A DNA stretch of 64,000 bases from CAWAHD01 sp963781785 (GCA_963781785.1 CAWAHD010000001.1:1860001-1924000), one strand, 5' to 3'; counted from the first letter of the stretch, positions 28,044 through 37,137 are shown. Numbers and translations are program-made. The notes: generated by a model from the letters alone, not told the origin.

Positions 28044-29120
28044 CTACGAGACCCGTTCACTCGGACCTTGGCCATCGATGCGCGGGTTCAACCAATTGAG
28101 CTCGCGCAGTCGTTCCCACGCGGCGCCGATCTGATACCGCGTAAACATCCGCTTGCGTTTGCTCCAGGAATGAACCTGCTGAACGGCTTCATCGATTGTA
28201 GCAGCCCGATCCTGATCAGCGACCCAATGTACGGTGGAGAGAAGCTCCATGCCGTAGGGTGACTCGAATCCTTCGATCAGGCGGCTAACTTTCTCGAACC
28301 TCGCGAGTGTCTCAGGATGGTCACTGAGCACTGCTCTCGCTTGCACTGCGGCTCCCTCAAGGAGCTCAATCGGCTTGTTTGGCCGGTCGCCCCCCGCGCC
28401 GTACCCGACAATATAATGCCCTTCCATGTCGTTGATCATGTGACGTAGTCGTTCCGAGTAGGGTCCGTACGGTCCTTTGGCGAACGAGAGTCGTAGAGGT
28501 TCGCCAGACACCTCGAGCAAGTAAGCCAGCTTGTAGATTTCAAGTAGCGTAACCGTTACGTCCATGAGCCCACGTAGGTAACGGTCCATTAATCCAAGCA
28601 GAGCTCCCTTGGCTGCCGTGAGCCTCGGTTGACTGGTTCGGTTGACCATCTCTTTCGCATCGGGAACCACGCCCGGTTCGAATAAATAAACCTCGACCTC
28701 GGGGACGGATGCAAGAGACTCTTCGATGAGTGGACGGACCACTTTCCAATCCAGCCCACCCAAACCACACCCCAATGCTGGTATCGCGATGGAGCGGATT
28801 TGTTTCTCACGAACGACACGCACAAGGTCGGCCAACCCGGAGTTGATGTCCCTAAGTTGGCTCCGACCCTTCCAGTGCAGCTTTGTGGGAAAGTTAATGA
28901 TCCATCGCGGCGAATCGAGGCTGGATCGCTCGAAGACGAACATCCGACCGAGATGGACTTCATTCCCACGGCAGGCTTTGCGGTAGGCTTCGTAGTTGTC
29001 TTCGAATGCACGGCGGAACTGGAGCGCGACGCCGCGGCCCATGACGCCGACGCAGTTGACGGTATTGACAAGTGCGTCGGCATCCTGCTTCAGGATGTCG
29101 CCTTTCGTCAGGTAGATCAC
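28044..29120 (-). CDS. darG: DarG-like antitoxin: macrodomain DNA ADP-ribosyl glycohydrolase
   Basis: A 358-residue protein. Residues 1-155 are a macrodomain: TKGDILKQDADALVNTVNC, GVMGRGVALQF, IPALGCGLGGLDW. This is the DarG/TARG1-type arrangement, which removes ADP-ribose from thymidine in DNA. The C-terminal half (LEIYKLAYLLEVSGEPLRL, FAKGPYGPYSERLRHMI, TVHWVADQD) is the second DarG domain, thought to bind and block DarT directly. It lies 18 bp downstream of darT on the same strand, as in known darT-darG operons. It should protect the host from DarT until phage infection frees the toxin. Confidence 0.92.
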   Translation of the reverse strand: MIYLTKGDILKQDADALVNTVNCVGVMGRGVALQFRRAFEDNYEAYRKACRGNEVHLGRMFVFERSSLDSPRWIINFPTKLHWKGRSQLRDINSGLADLVRVVREKQIRSIAIPALGCGLGGLDWKVVRPLIEESLASVPEVEVYLFEPGVVPDAKEMVNRTSQPRLTAAKGALLGLMDRYLRGLMDVTVTLLEIYKLAYLLEVSGEPLRLSFAKGPYGPYSERLRHMINDMEGHYIVGYGAGGDRPNKPIELLEGAAVQARAVLSDHPETLARFEKVSRLIEGFESPYGMELLSTVHWVADQDRAATIDEAVQQVHSWSKRKRMFTRYQIGAAWERLRELNWLNPRIDGQGPSERVS

Positions 29121-29138
29121 GAAGTATCTCCGTTCTCG

Positions 29139-29789
29139 TTAATAATACCACGCGCGTTCGACCTCAACAGCCGGCCGGAGTCCGGTCTCGCTCAAGATCT
29201 CCCGCACTCGTTCGGCGATCGATTCGTCGTATACGCCGATTGACCGCACCAATGACCACGGGAACGAGTGGTAGAACAGGAACTCGGCTTGCTTGGCATC
29301 CTTGACCACGGGATCGCGAAAGTCGTCAGCGGCAACGTGATCCCAGTTCAACTCATTGAGCTGCTGAAGACTACGGAATGTTTGGAAGTAACGAGTCCCC
29401 GCGTTGCGGTCGGTGAAAGCCCACGGTCGCCCCTGTGAATCGGCCCATGCCACAACCTCATGGAGATCAGCCACGAGATGGAGAATAGGCCGTTGGCCAC
29501 TGTTATAGGTGAGCGCGGAATGGTTGCCGCGGTGAATTAGGTAGAGCATGACCGATCGCGGACAGAAGTAGAACGGGACGAACTCCCCGACTCGGGTTCC
29601 CGGATGGCAAGGGACGAACAGCTCCGTCAATCGCCGCTGCTTGATATCGGCGATCCCGATCGTGGTCTCTGGCCCACCTCGATGGCTGATCTGGGCATCC
29701 GACCATATCCAACCATCATTCAGAATTCTCGCCAGGTTCCTTCCGTGCGTGATATGGAAAACCTTGGGATGGGCGGGTGGTTGACTCAT
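29139..29789 (-). CDS. darT: DarT toxin: DNA thymidine ADP-ribosyltransferase
   Basis: A 216-residue protein matching DarT throughout. The NAD-binding start FHITHGRNLARIL, the IKQRRL segment with its arginines, VPFYFCPRSVMLYLI and the catalytic glutamate in KQAEFLFYHSFPW (about residue 169) are all present. DarT transfers ADP-ribose from NAD+ to thymine bases in single-stranded DNA, stopping replication. The FYFCPRSVML block and length suggest the DarT2 group, but the subtype is uncertain. All expected catalytic residues are intact, so the toxin is probably active. Confidence 0.93.
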   Translation of the reverse strand: MSQPPAHPKVFHITHGRNLARILNDGWIWSDAQISHRGGPETTIGIADIKQRRLTELFVPCHPGTRVGEFVPFYFCPRSVMLYLIHRGNHSALTYNSGQRPILHLVADLHEVVAWADSQGRPWAFTDRNAGTRYFQTFRSLQQLNELNWDHVAADDFRDPVVKDAKQAEFLFYHSFPWSLVRSIGVYDESIAERVREILSETGLRPAVEVERAWYY

Positions 29790-30358
29790 GTGCGACTCCT
29801 CATCCTTTAAACCGACAAAGAGTGCCCGCCTGGAGTCGTAGTCCTTCGAAAACTCCTCAAAATGGTGACCAAGGTCACCGGGAACTTGACATTGCGATCA
29901 ACCGAACGGGTGTGGGTCAAGAAAGCTGTGCATCTCTTGAATATGGCCAAGTCGCAAGAAACCGTCGGGCGAATATCCTCTTGCCCGGTCGAAAGAAGGA
30001 TATCTCGATTGCGACGCGGTAGCAACAGACCGGCGATGCGCTCGATCGGCGGCACCGCTCGCCGTCCAGTGCGAACTCGATGGGCTTTCTGACGATCCCT
30101 ACTCAGGGTTCAAGAAGTCGCACATCGCACAGATGAGGTAATAGGTCTCCGCACCGTTCGGAAGGGCGGCCAAGAGTCAACAGAGAGACGCAAATTCGAG
30201 GGATTTCCCCCCGAGCCGAGAGTTCGAAAGCCAGCAGCCAAAAGGGATCGACCCGTACGCCATCAGCCTCAAAACGACGAAGCTGCCGCTTCATTACCGG
30301 GAGCCGTCAGGCCGTTTACTGCTCCGGACCCGTCCGCATTGATCTCTCCGCGCACAGG
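29790..30358. other. Intergenic region upstream of darT
   Basis: No gene supported in 570 bp; short frames on both strands show no family features. Base composition is more AT-rich than neighbouring genes. It should carry the darTG promoter. Confidence 0.4.
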
Positions 30359-30631
30359 TCACGTGCTCCCCCCGGCCGCCGCCCGCGTCGCCGGGGTGCT
30401 GGGAACGATCACTTCCATCACCAGGCCAAGGTCTAGCCAGCGTGCCTGGTATTCCTCGCCGTCGCCGTTGGCGACCACATAATAAATGACCTCCCGCGGC
30501 CGCCGGACAGGCGGAATCGAGAGATAGTCCGGGTGGTTCACGTCGTAAACCGTGCCATCAACCAGCCGCAACGAGAACGGCCGGAATGGCTGGTGCTTTA
30601 GCGCCTCGCGGACTGTTTCAACTGCCGCCAT
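30359..30631 (-). CDS. Small conserved planctomycete protein ('PFRPF' family)
   Basis: A 90-residue protein from the ATG at 30631: VREALKHQPFRPFSLRLVDG, then HPDYLSIPP and a predicted beta-rich core ending in ARWLDLGLVMEVIV. Proteins of this pattern (alpha helix, PFRPF, DG, beta strands) recur in planctomycete genomes without known function. I recognise the pattern, not a named family. The open frame extends upstream through EFIDSWAECARS, a segment repeated at 27.5 kb that is probably not part of this protein. Confidence 0.7.
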   Translation of the reverse strand: MAAVETVREALKHQPFRPFSLRLVDGTVYDVNHPDYLSIPPVRRPREVIYYVVANGDGEEYQARWLDLGLVMEVIVPSTPATRAAAGGST

Positions 30632-30986
30632 TTCGCCCCGATCCTTTCCGCTTCGTGCGCACTCCGCCCACGAATCGATGAACTCCGCCGGCAACCTTCC
30701 TGAGTGGCCACGAACCTAGCGCCCTACGAAGATCGAGGCGATGCCGGTTAAGCCCGTGTTGCTACAGGCATTTTAGCCGAGTCGTGACCACTTGGATACC
30801 CTCGCATACCGATCGGAAGACTTGCGGGAAAACGCCGTCGCGACATCCGGCAGTCCAGAAGGAACCCCGTGGGCTACCCGGAGCCAGAGACGGCCGGGAA
30901 CGGCTCGTGATGGGGGGCGTTGATCACCGGACGTTTCGGACCTGGCGACTCGACGAGAACGAAAACAGGCCCGCTGGATGAGCGTT
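30632..30986. other. Short intergenic region
   Basis: About 355 bp without a supported gene. The left 60 bp carry the EFIDSWAEC-coding relic shared with 27.5 kb. Nothing else is recognised. Confidence 0.4.
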
Positions 30987-32074
30987 CTACAAAGGGTCGA
31001 TCTCCAAATTCGGCAAAGCTTTCCTCAGCTCATTCTTTCCTGCATCGGTGACCCGCGTGCCGTGGAGAAAAATACTCGAAAGTTTGGTCAGTCCCTTCAG
31101 ATGCACGAGCCCGGCGTCGGTGACCTGGGTGTCGCTGAGACCGAGAGAGGTGAGCTCGGTCAGCCCGTTGAGACGCACCAACCCGGCGTCGGTGATTTGA
31201 GCGCCCAAAGGTTGAGCTCCCGGAGTTTGGTTAGACCTTTCAGATGCACAACGCCGGCGTCGGTGACCTGAGTACCGATGAGGCTCAGCCATTCGATATT
31301 GGTCAACCCACTGAGATGCGCCAACCCGGCGTCGCTTACCGGCGTTCCGTCGAGGAAGAGTTGTTTCAGGTTGGTCAGCCCGTTCAGGTGCGCCAGCCCA
31401 GCATCGGTGACCCGCGTGCCGTTGAGGTAAAGTGTCGAAAGTTTCGTCAGCCCCTGCAGGTGAACCAGCCCAGCATCGCTTACCTGAGTATCCCAAAGGT
31501 TCAGGAAAGAGAGCTTGGTGAGGCCCTTCAGATGCGCCAGGCCAGCATCAGAGACGTTTGTCCCTTCCAAGCTGATGCCGGAGAGGTTAGTCAGCCCCTT
31601 CAGATGCGCTAGTCCAGCGTCGGAGACATGAGTACCGTTGAGCCCGAGTCCCGAGAGGCTAGCTAAACCGCTCAGATGCGCCAACCCGGCGTCACCAACC
31701 GAAGAATCATCAAGCCCCAGTTCCTCTAATCGCGAGAGCCGCCCGACCTGTGCAAGTGCTGCATCGGTTGTCGTCGTTGAATAGCACAACTCGACATAGG
31801 TAACGTGACCGAAGTAATCAACTCCGATGAGCTCCACGAGCCACTTTGGCGCCCAGGGCTCTCCTGCCGGAGTAGAAATCCCGTCGTTTGCTTGCCAGTC
31901 GTAGGAAGCGCTACCGCCTGCTTTCTCAATCGCCACCACCGCGTCGCGCTGGATTCGCGCGCTGCGGACGATCCACCCCAGCCCCAGCCCGATCACAAGC
32001 ACGAGCACGATCAGGCCCCGCACGCTGAAGCGCAGGTATCTCCGCCAGGGAAGCGACACGGATACGGCCGGCAT
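30987..32074 (-). pseudogene. Membrane-anchored LRR protein (paralogue 3, frame broken)
   Basis: From the ATG at 32074 the protein has PWRRYLRFSVRG, an anchor helix, the head region (YDWQANDGISTPAGEPWAPK, GVDYFGHVTYVEL) and about ten LRRs. The frame is lost at ELNLWA near 31200-31204. The final two or three repeats (QITDAGLVRLNGL ... VTDAGKNELRKALPNL) continue in another frame to 30987. One missing base is enough to explain this. It has the most repeats of the five paralogues. Confidence 0.82.
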
Positions 32075-32525
32075 GCGGGCACTCTCAGGGATTGGGGAGC
32101 CATTGGATACGCCGGCCGCCCCATCTCATCGGACGGATCGGACGGATCAGACGGATCGGACGCGGCGCCGGGGAGCGCGGCTTTTGGCGATTCATTCACT
32201 CGATTCCGATCATACCAGGATCCCATTTTCGAGATATCGCTCAGCCAGATCTGCGTGGGATGGCAAGCCCGGGTGGAGCGGCGTGCTCGCGCTGCGGGCC
32301 GAATCGACTTGCTGTCCCGGCGGAGGCCCCGGAGTTCCCTTGAGCGTTTCCCTCTCGCCGCGGGGAAACGGTGCTCGAAGGGCGGATATGGGCGGGCTTC
32401 CAGCTCGGCCTTGCGGCCACGGCAGGGCCGTGACGTACAATAGGCGGACATCCCGGGGACGCCCGCGCGGAGGACGGCTCGACGGACGAAGCGAGCCAGC
32501 CCCCGGCAGCAAAGGACTTGCGACC
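32075..32525. other. Intergenic region with 9-bp tandem repeats
   Basis: No gene recognised. About four copies of a GATCGGACG unit lie at 32128-32162. The proposed LRR3 promoter element is at 32201-32225. The region to the right is GC-rich and lacks coding features until the glycosyltransferase. Confidence 0.5.
32201..32225 (-). promoter_or_regulatory. Candidate extended -10 promoter of LRR paralogue 3
   Basis: On the minus strand the sequence TGGTATGAT (32209-32217) fits an extended -10 element (TGn-TATGAT). The surrounding GGGATCCTGGTATGATCGG is shared with the regions upstream of LRR paralogues 4 and 5. It lies 135 bp before the LRR3 ATG. No good -35 is seen, as is usual for extended -10 promoters. 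Confidence 0.4.
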
Positions 32526-33627
32526 TTGAACCTCAATCTCATCACCTCTGTCGACCCGACCGGATACGGGTACGCGGGCCGTGCGATCCTGTATGAATTG
32601 ATCCGTGCGGGCGTCCAGGTCGCGCTCTTTTCAATGGGCTCCAGCGTGTTCCTGGGCCACGATCCGCGAGACCCGATCCGCTTCGCCATCGCCAACGCCG
32701 CGCGGTACGATCCGCGCGCCGAGCGTCCGGCTCGCGCTGGCGCGGTCGCTCGCAGAGCACGTCGGCCGCGGCAGGCACGTCGGGTTTCCGATTTTCGAGG
32801 CCGATCGATTTGACGACGGCGAGTTACACCACTTGAAGCAGTTGGACGCGATCCTGGTCTGCTCGAAGTGGGCGGCCGGGGTCGTTTCATCCAGCGGAGT
32901 TCCTGTCCCGGTCGTCGTCGCCCCACTCGGTGTCGATCGCTCGGTCTTTCACGAGGCGGCCGGCTCAGGCCAGAGCCGTGACCCACTGCGTGAGCCCGGC
33001 CCGACAATCTTCGTGAACAACGGCAAATGGGAGTGGCGCAAGGGCCACGACTTCCTGTTGCAAGCGTTTTGCAACGCCTTCACGCCGAGCGACAATTGTC
33101 TGCTCAAGCTATTGAGCCATAACTACACCCTCTCGGGCGAAGCCAACGACTCGTGGGGGAAAGTCTTCCTGGGCTCGCGGCTGGGCACCAAGGTGCAGCT
33201 TGTGCCGCGGCTCGTCACGCATGTCGACGTGGCGGCTTTCCTGGCGGATTGCGACTGCGGGGTATTCCCGTCCCGCGCTGAGGGGTGGAATCTCGGCCTG
33301 TTGGAATGCATGTCGGTCGGCCTGAACGTTATTGCCACCGACTACTCGGCTCATACCGAATTCGTCGATCCTGCGAACTGCCGGATCGTGCACATCGACG
33401 AGACCGAGCCGGCGCGAACCGGCGAGTTCGTCTGGGGCGAGGGCAACTGGGCCAAGCTGGGCCCGTCGCAGATGGAGCAGATGGTCTACCATCTGCGCGA
33501 CGTGCACCGGCTGAAGCAGGAAGGTTCCCTGCCTCGTAACGACGCCGGGATCGCGACCGCGAAAGAATTCACCTGGCGCCGCACTGCCGAGGCCGTACTG
33601 CGCGCGGTCGAGTCACGGCGAATGTGA
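32526..33627 (+). pseudogene. Group 1 (GT-B fold) glycosyltransferase (frame broken)
   Basis: Transfers a sugar from a nucleotide donor, probably to a surface glycan. The N-terminal domain (LNLITSVDPTGYGYAGRAIL) begins at a probable TTG at 32526 after AAAGGA. It is in a different frame from the rest (ADRFDDGELHHL, ILVCSKWAAGVV, APLGVDRSVF, FVNNGKWEWRKGHDFLL). The donor-site E-x7-E motif is in SRAEGWNLGLLECMS. The switch is near 32713-32722, where one surplus base after YDPR explains it. Inverted copies of a 9-bp repeat flank the gene at 32128 and 33727. No adjacent polysaccharide genes are present. Confidence 0.82.
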
Positions 33628-33956
33628 GCGGATGGGACGGCCGCTTCCAGATCAGCCGTGACGGCACGCGTGATCTGGGTGCACCGAACGTCGGGCCGCC
33701 AAAAAGGCCGCCCTTCCCATCGCCGCGTCCGATCCGTCCGATCCGTCCAATCCGTCCGATTCAGATGCGGCGGCCGGCGTAGCTCTTCAGACCGGAAACC
33801 CCGACCCTCGACCCACGCAATTCCGCGGTCCCACTTCGCTCGGCCATCGCGACTTCTCGCAAGCCAGCCGACGGCCTTGACGGCCGGCAACTTTCGCCGT
33901 ACCCGACCAAAAAATGAATCGGGCGCTGCTGTGACCCGGAGGAATCGCGCGCTTTG
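33628..33956. other. Short intergenic region with 9-bp repeats
   Basis: About 330 bp with no supported gene. A CCGTCCGAT tandem repeat at 33727-33760 is the reverse complement of the one at 32128-32162. Confidence 0.45.
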
Positions 33957-34442
33957 TCAGTCTTTTTCCATCCTGATGCGAAGGACGTGCTCCTTCGTTC
34001 CGATTCGCACATTCCACACCAAAGTGAAGCGCTGCCCCGTAGCGTCCAAACGCCGTTGGCTCGAGGGAAAGTCCCAACTTGCATGCACCACACCGGACTT
34101 TCCCGCTGGAACGGTCCAGCAGTGCGTCTTCTTTTGTTCCGGGGTCTTCGGCCGAGTAGCCTCGATGGCCCTGCCGCGGTTTGGCTGCATTTGCGCGTTC
34201 AGGACGCTCACGTCGTTCTTCGAGTTATTGGTGACCTTTAGCTGGGCGGCATGTATGGTGTCGCCTTCCAGCCTCAAAGAACGGTTCACGCGGAACTCAA
34301 CACCGTCGATGACTTCGGCCGTGGTATCGGCCTCCAGACCATATCGGTCAAGTGGATAATAAGTGTGGCCTGGGTCGCAGCCCGCAGCGATCAGCGCGCT
34401 CGCGGCCGAGGCCATCGCGAGGAGGTGAGGTGCCCGACCCAT
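33957..34442 (-). CDS. Lipoprotein of unknown function
   Basis: A 161-residue protein with a lipoprotein signal (LLAMASAASALIAAGC) and a mature domain of mostly beta strands (VEFRVNRSLRLEGDTIHAAQLKVTNNSKNDVSVLNA). The mature part resembles an immunoglobulin-like fold used for binding, but I cannot assign a family. The ATG at 34442 is chosen because the signal starts there. It lies downstream of LRR paralogue 4 on the same strand with a 134-bp gap. Confidence 0.7.
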   Translation of the reverse strand: MGRAPHLLAMASAASALIAAGCDPGHTYYPLDRYGLEADTTAEVIDGVEFRVNRSLRLEGDTIHAAQLKVTNNSKNDVSVLNAQMQPNRGRAIEATRPKTPEQKKTHCWTVPAGKSGVVHASWDFPSSQRRLDATGQRFTLVWNVRIGTKEHVLRIRMEKD

Positions 34443-34575
34443 GGACTGATTCTCCGGTCTAACGGAAACTTTCTTGCGACTGGTCAAGCCGCCACGCCCA
34501 GCAGCTTCATTCGCCAAGCATTCCACCGCCAGCCTCTCAAGGTCCGTGTTTGAGCTTCGAATTCTGGGCATCAAA

Positions 34576-35301
34576 TCAACGGTCGATCCTCAGCCTCGGC
34601 AACGCCTGCTGTAGATCCGTCACTCCCCCGCCTGATATCTGAGTGTACATAAGGTTGACGACGGAGAGTCCGGTCAGCCTCTTCAGATGCGCCAGCCCTC
34701 GATCGGTCACCGGAGTCTCAGCGAGGCAGAGAATGCGGAGGCCGGTCAGCCCCTTCAAATGCACCAAACCGGCGTCGGTGACGTGAGTGCCGTGGAGCTC
34801 GAGAGACGAGAGTCCGGTCAGTCCCTTCAAATGTACAAGCCCAGGATCGGAGATGGGAGTGTTGGAGAGAAAGAGCTCGGAAAGGTTGGTCAGACGTTTC
34901 AGATGTGCCAGATCAGCGTCGCGAACGGACGATGCATTGACAATCAATCGCTCAAGCCGGGTAAGATTCCCGACGTGTGCCATCGCTCGACTGGTTGCCG
35001 TTGAGGACGAGCCGAGGTGGACAAGGGTGACGTGACCGAAATAATCGACTCCCATGAGATCCGTGAGCCACTCGGGCGCCCCAGGTTTTCCTGCCGGAAT
35101 CCGTTTCCCGTTGCTCCACTCCCAGTCATAGTAGACCATGCCTCCGGCGTCCTTGATCGCCGCCACCGCAGCGCGCTGGATTCGGGCGCTGCGGACGATC
35201 CAACCCATCCCGCCGCCGATCACAAGCACCACGACGATCAGCGCACGCAAGCTGAATCGCAGATAGCGACGCCAGGGACGCGAGACGGTGCCGGGCGGCA
35301 T
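34576..35301 (-). CDS. Membrane-anchored LRR protein (paralogue 4)
   Basis: A 241-residue intact member from the ATG at 35301. It has PWRRYLRFSLRAL, a membrane helix (IVVVLVIGGGMGWIV), the head (YDWEWSNGKRIPAGKPGAPEW, GVDYFGHVTLVHL) and about five LRRs, the fewest of the set. It is the last gene of a four-part module (winged-helix remnant, RFRIRTIM protein, KTINGRR relic, LRR) repeated at 36.2-38.2 kb. Confidence 0.9.
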   Translation of the reverse strand: MPPGTVSRPWRRYLRFSLRALIVVVLVIGGGMGWIVRSARIQRAAVAAIKDAGGMVYYDWEWSNGKRIPAGKPGAPEWLTDLMGVDYFGHVTLVHLGSSSTATSRAMAHVGNLTRLERLIVNASSVRDADLAHLKRLTNLSELFLSNTPISDPGLVHLKGLTGLSSLELHGTHVTDAGLVHLKGLTGLRILCLAETPVTDRGLAHLKRLTGLSVVNLMYTQISGGGVTDLQQALPRLRIDR

Positions 35302-35399
35302 GGTGGCCACTCCGCAAACGGACTGAAGAACGAGGACGGAACCGGTCACGGCGGGCCGGTGCCCCGCGCTCGGAGACGTCCCGGTCGTGATTCGTTCCG

Positions 35400-35424
35400 C
35401 CGACTTCGATCATACCAGGAACCC
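35400..35424 (-). promoter_or_regulatory. Candidate extended -10 promoter of LRR paralogue 4
   Basis: TGGTATGAT on the minus strand (35409-35417) sits in a block conserved upstream of paralogue 5: TTGATCGTGG, about 12 bases, GGGTTCCTGG, TATGATC. It lies 108 bp before the LRR4 ATG. The KTINGRR relic's stop codon (TGA, 35439-35441) is inside the same block. Confidence 0.4.
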
Positions 35425-35438
35425 AGCGAGTTCCACGA

Positions 35439-35548
35439 TCAACGCCCCAGAGATTCGATGAACCGGTTGTCCTCCAGGTCGGCCTCCCGACCCGCTCCGA
35501 CATGTCGCAAGAGCGACGGCCGTTGATGGTTTTCCGTCCCGTTTCCAA
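35439..35548 (-). pseudogene. Relic of a small 'KTINGRR' protein gene (module A)
   Basis: The minus strand encodes TGRKTINGRRSCDMSERVGR and, after a frame change, EADLEDNRFIESLGR and a stop. The start would be a TTG at 35548. The related sequence at 37138-37240 has the same two halves. The KTINGRRY start is familiar from a small planctomycete protein family that continues with a tyrosine/arginine-rich stretch absent here. I regard it as decayed. Confidence 0.4.
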
Positions 35549-35549
35549 C

Positions 35550-35915
35550 TTACACTTTCTCGGCCTGCCCGCTTTGATCCGGCGCCGGACTACGGCATGG
35601 GCGATTGGCTGACGCCAAAGCGCTCCCGCGTCGTCTCCCGCTAGACCAGAAGTAAACCGTAAGAGGCACAAGCGCGATCAAGACACCGACGACACCGACG
35701 GCGTTGAGCGCGGGGATTTGCGTGACATAGTGTTGATACCCGAAGTATCCCGGTGCTTCCAACGGCACGGAAACCACGATGAAAAGGTCCGATTGCTGGA
35801 TTCCCGCCCACGCCCTGAGTCCGGAAAGCTTCAATGCCCGAACAGCCCCCATCAAGACGGCCAGCGTTGCGACGGCGAACATGATCGTCCGGATTCTGAA
35901 ACGGATTGGCCGCAT
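35550..35915 (-). CDS. Small membrane protein, 'RFRIRTIM' family (module A)
   Basis: A 121-residue protein: RFRIRTIMFAVATLAVLMGAV forms a basic start plus first membrane helix, a hydrophilic loop follows, and a second helix is ALNAVGVVGVLIALVPLTVYFW. The N-terminus is nearly identical to that of the 88-residue protein at 37248-37514, while the rest has diverged. This kind of N-terminal helix is common in short planctomycete membrane proteins. Function unknown. Confidence 0.7.
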   Translation of the reverse strand: MRPIRFRIRTIMFAVATLAVLMGAVRALKLSGLRAWAGIQQSDLFIVVSVPLEAPGYFGYQHYVTQIPALNAVGVVGVLIALVPLTVYFWSSGRRRGSALASANRPCRSPAPDQSGQAEKV

Positions 35916-35936
35916 CAGCTAGCCCTCCCAACGAAA

Positions 35937-36170
35937 TCATCCGTTCGCCGCGGTCGCATCGAGGATTGTAACCACCGCAGACCGGCCTGGCATGCTGCCG
36001 ACGGAGACCAACCCGGCCCGGTCCAACCCGTCCAGGCCCCGGGAAGCCGAGAACCGACAAAGGCCGAGCTCGGCCCAACCGTCACCCGAACGAAATCCGG
36101 TAGTCATCGCCGAAACGGGTCCGTTTGGCCTGTCCGGAGGCAGCTTTCGGCCCGTAGAACGGGTCGGGAG
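35937..36170 (-). pseudogene. C-terminal remnant of winged-helix gene (module A)
   Basis: The minus strand encodes GWAELGLCRFSASRGLDGLD, RAGLVSVGS and VVTILDATAANG, then a stop at 35937. It aligns with the end of the winged-helix gene of module B (GWAESGLSRFSASRGLDTLE, RVGLVSTLR, IVTVWDATPADG). Upstream, FYGPKAASG recalls that gene's LYGPTPRS. No start or N-terminal domain is found, so this is a 5'-truncated copy. It ends 22 bp before the RFRIRTIM gene, the same arrangement as in module B. Confidence 0.7.
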
Positions 36171-36248
36171 CGAGTGTCGATCGATTGGACGTTCCGGGAC
36201 CTTGCGACGGGAGAGGGACGATTCCAGGCCGGCTCGATGGGCATCAAA

Positions 36249-37049
36249 TCAACGGCCGATATACAAGCTGGGTAGAGCCAACCGTAGCTCTTTCAGACCA
36301 GCATCCGTGACCTGAGTGTCGTTGAGGCGCAGGGTCAAGAGTTTCTTGAGTCCCTTCAGTTGGACAAGTCCGGCGTCGGTGACCTGGGTGCCGGAGAGGT
36401 CGAGGTACCGGAGTTCGGTCAGTCCCTTCAGATGCACCAGCCCAAGGTCGGAGACCTGAGTGTTCCCGAGGCTGATTTCCAAGAGGCTGGTCAATCCCTT
36501 CAGATGCACCAGCCCGGCGTCCGAGACTCGCGTGCGCTCGAGGTTGAGCTGCGCGAGTTTGGTCAACCCCCTCAGATGTGCCAGCCCAGCGTCGGTGATC
36601 TGCGTATTCTGGAGCATCAGTTGTTGAAGCCGGTTTAGACCGTCCAGTGTCGCAAGATCGCCGTCCGTAACGGACACTCCCGCGAGGTCTAACTGCTCAA
36701 GCTGGCCGAGGTCTCCGACATGAGCGAGAGCTTCCTGACGATCCGCGTCGTTGCCCGTTGGCGCAATATGAGCGAATGTGACGTGGCCGGCATAGTCGAT
36801 CCCGATGGTTACGCCCACCAAAGTCCTCCAGCCCGAGGGCTCGTGCCAGGAGTCAACCGGGATCCTCGGGATGTCGTAGAAGGTAAGTCCGCCAGCCTTC
36901 TTGATCGCCGCCACCGCATCGCGCTGGGTGTGAGCACTGCGGACAATCCAGCCCAACCCGACGCCGATTACCAGCACAAAAACGATCAGCCCCCGCACGC
37001 TGAAGCGTAGGTATCGGCGCCAGGGACGCGAGACGGGGCCGGACGGCAT
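36249..37049 (-). CDS. Membrane-anchored LRR protein (paralogue 5)
   Basis: A 266-residue intact member from the ATG at 37049. It has PWRRYLRFSVRG, a membrane helix (IVFVLVIGVGLGWIV), a head closer to paralogue 1 than to 4 (GVTIGIDYAGHVTF) and about seven LRRs ending VTDAGLKELRLALPSL. It closes module B. The last repeat lacks the usual HLKGL ending, as in all paralogues, which suggests a conserved C-terminal cap. Confidence 0.9.
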   Translation of the reverse strand: MPSGPVSRPWRRYLRFSVRGLIVFVLVIGVGLGWIVRSAHTQRDAVAAIKKAGGLTFYDIPRIPVDSWHEPSGWRTLVGVTIGIDYAGHVTFAHIAPTGNDADRQEALAHVGDLGQLEQLDLAGVSVTDGDLATLDGLNRLQQLMLQNTQITDAGLAHLRGLTKLAQLNLERTRVSDAGLVHLKGLTSLLEISLGNTQVSDLGLVHLKGLTELRYLDLSGTQVTDAGLVQLKGLKKLLTLRLNDTQVTDAGLKELRLALPSLYIGR

Positions 37050-37097
37050 GGAGGCCACTCGCTGGGATTGGGGATCGCGTGGAGGTGATTCAATCCG

Positions 37098-37122
37098 CCG
37101 ACTTGGATCATACCAAGAACCC
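37098..37122 (-). promoter_or_regulatory. Candidate extended -10 promoter of LRR paralogue 5
   Basis: TGGTATGAT (minus strand, 37107-37115) lies 58 bp before the LRR5 ATG within the block shared with paralogue 4 (TTGATTCGTGG ... GGGTTCTTGGTATGATC). The perfect conservation of TGGTATGAT in three copies while flanking bases vary supports a promoter role. Confidence 0.42.
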
Positions 37123-37137
37123 ACTCGGTGCCACGAA

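Noticed and set aside
28540..29243. Frames opposite or inside darG
   Set aside because: Shadow frames; darG itself has a full macrodomain and continuous coding.
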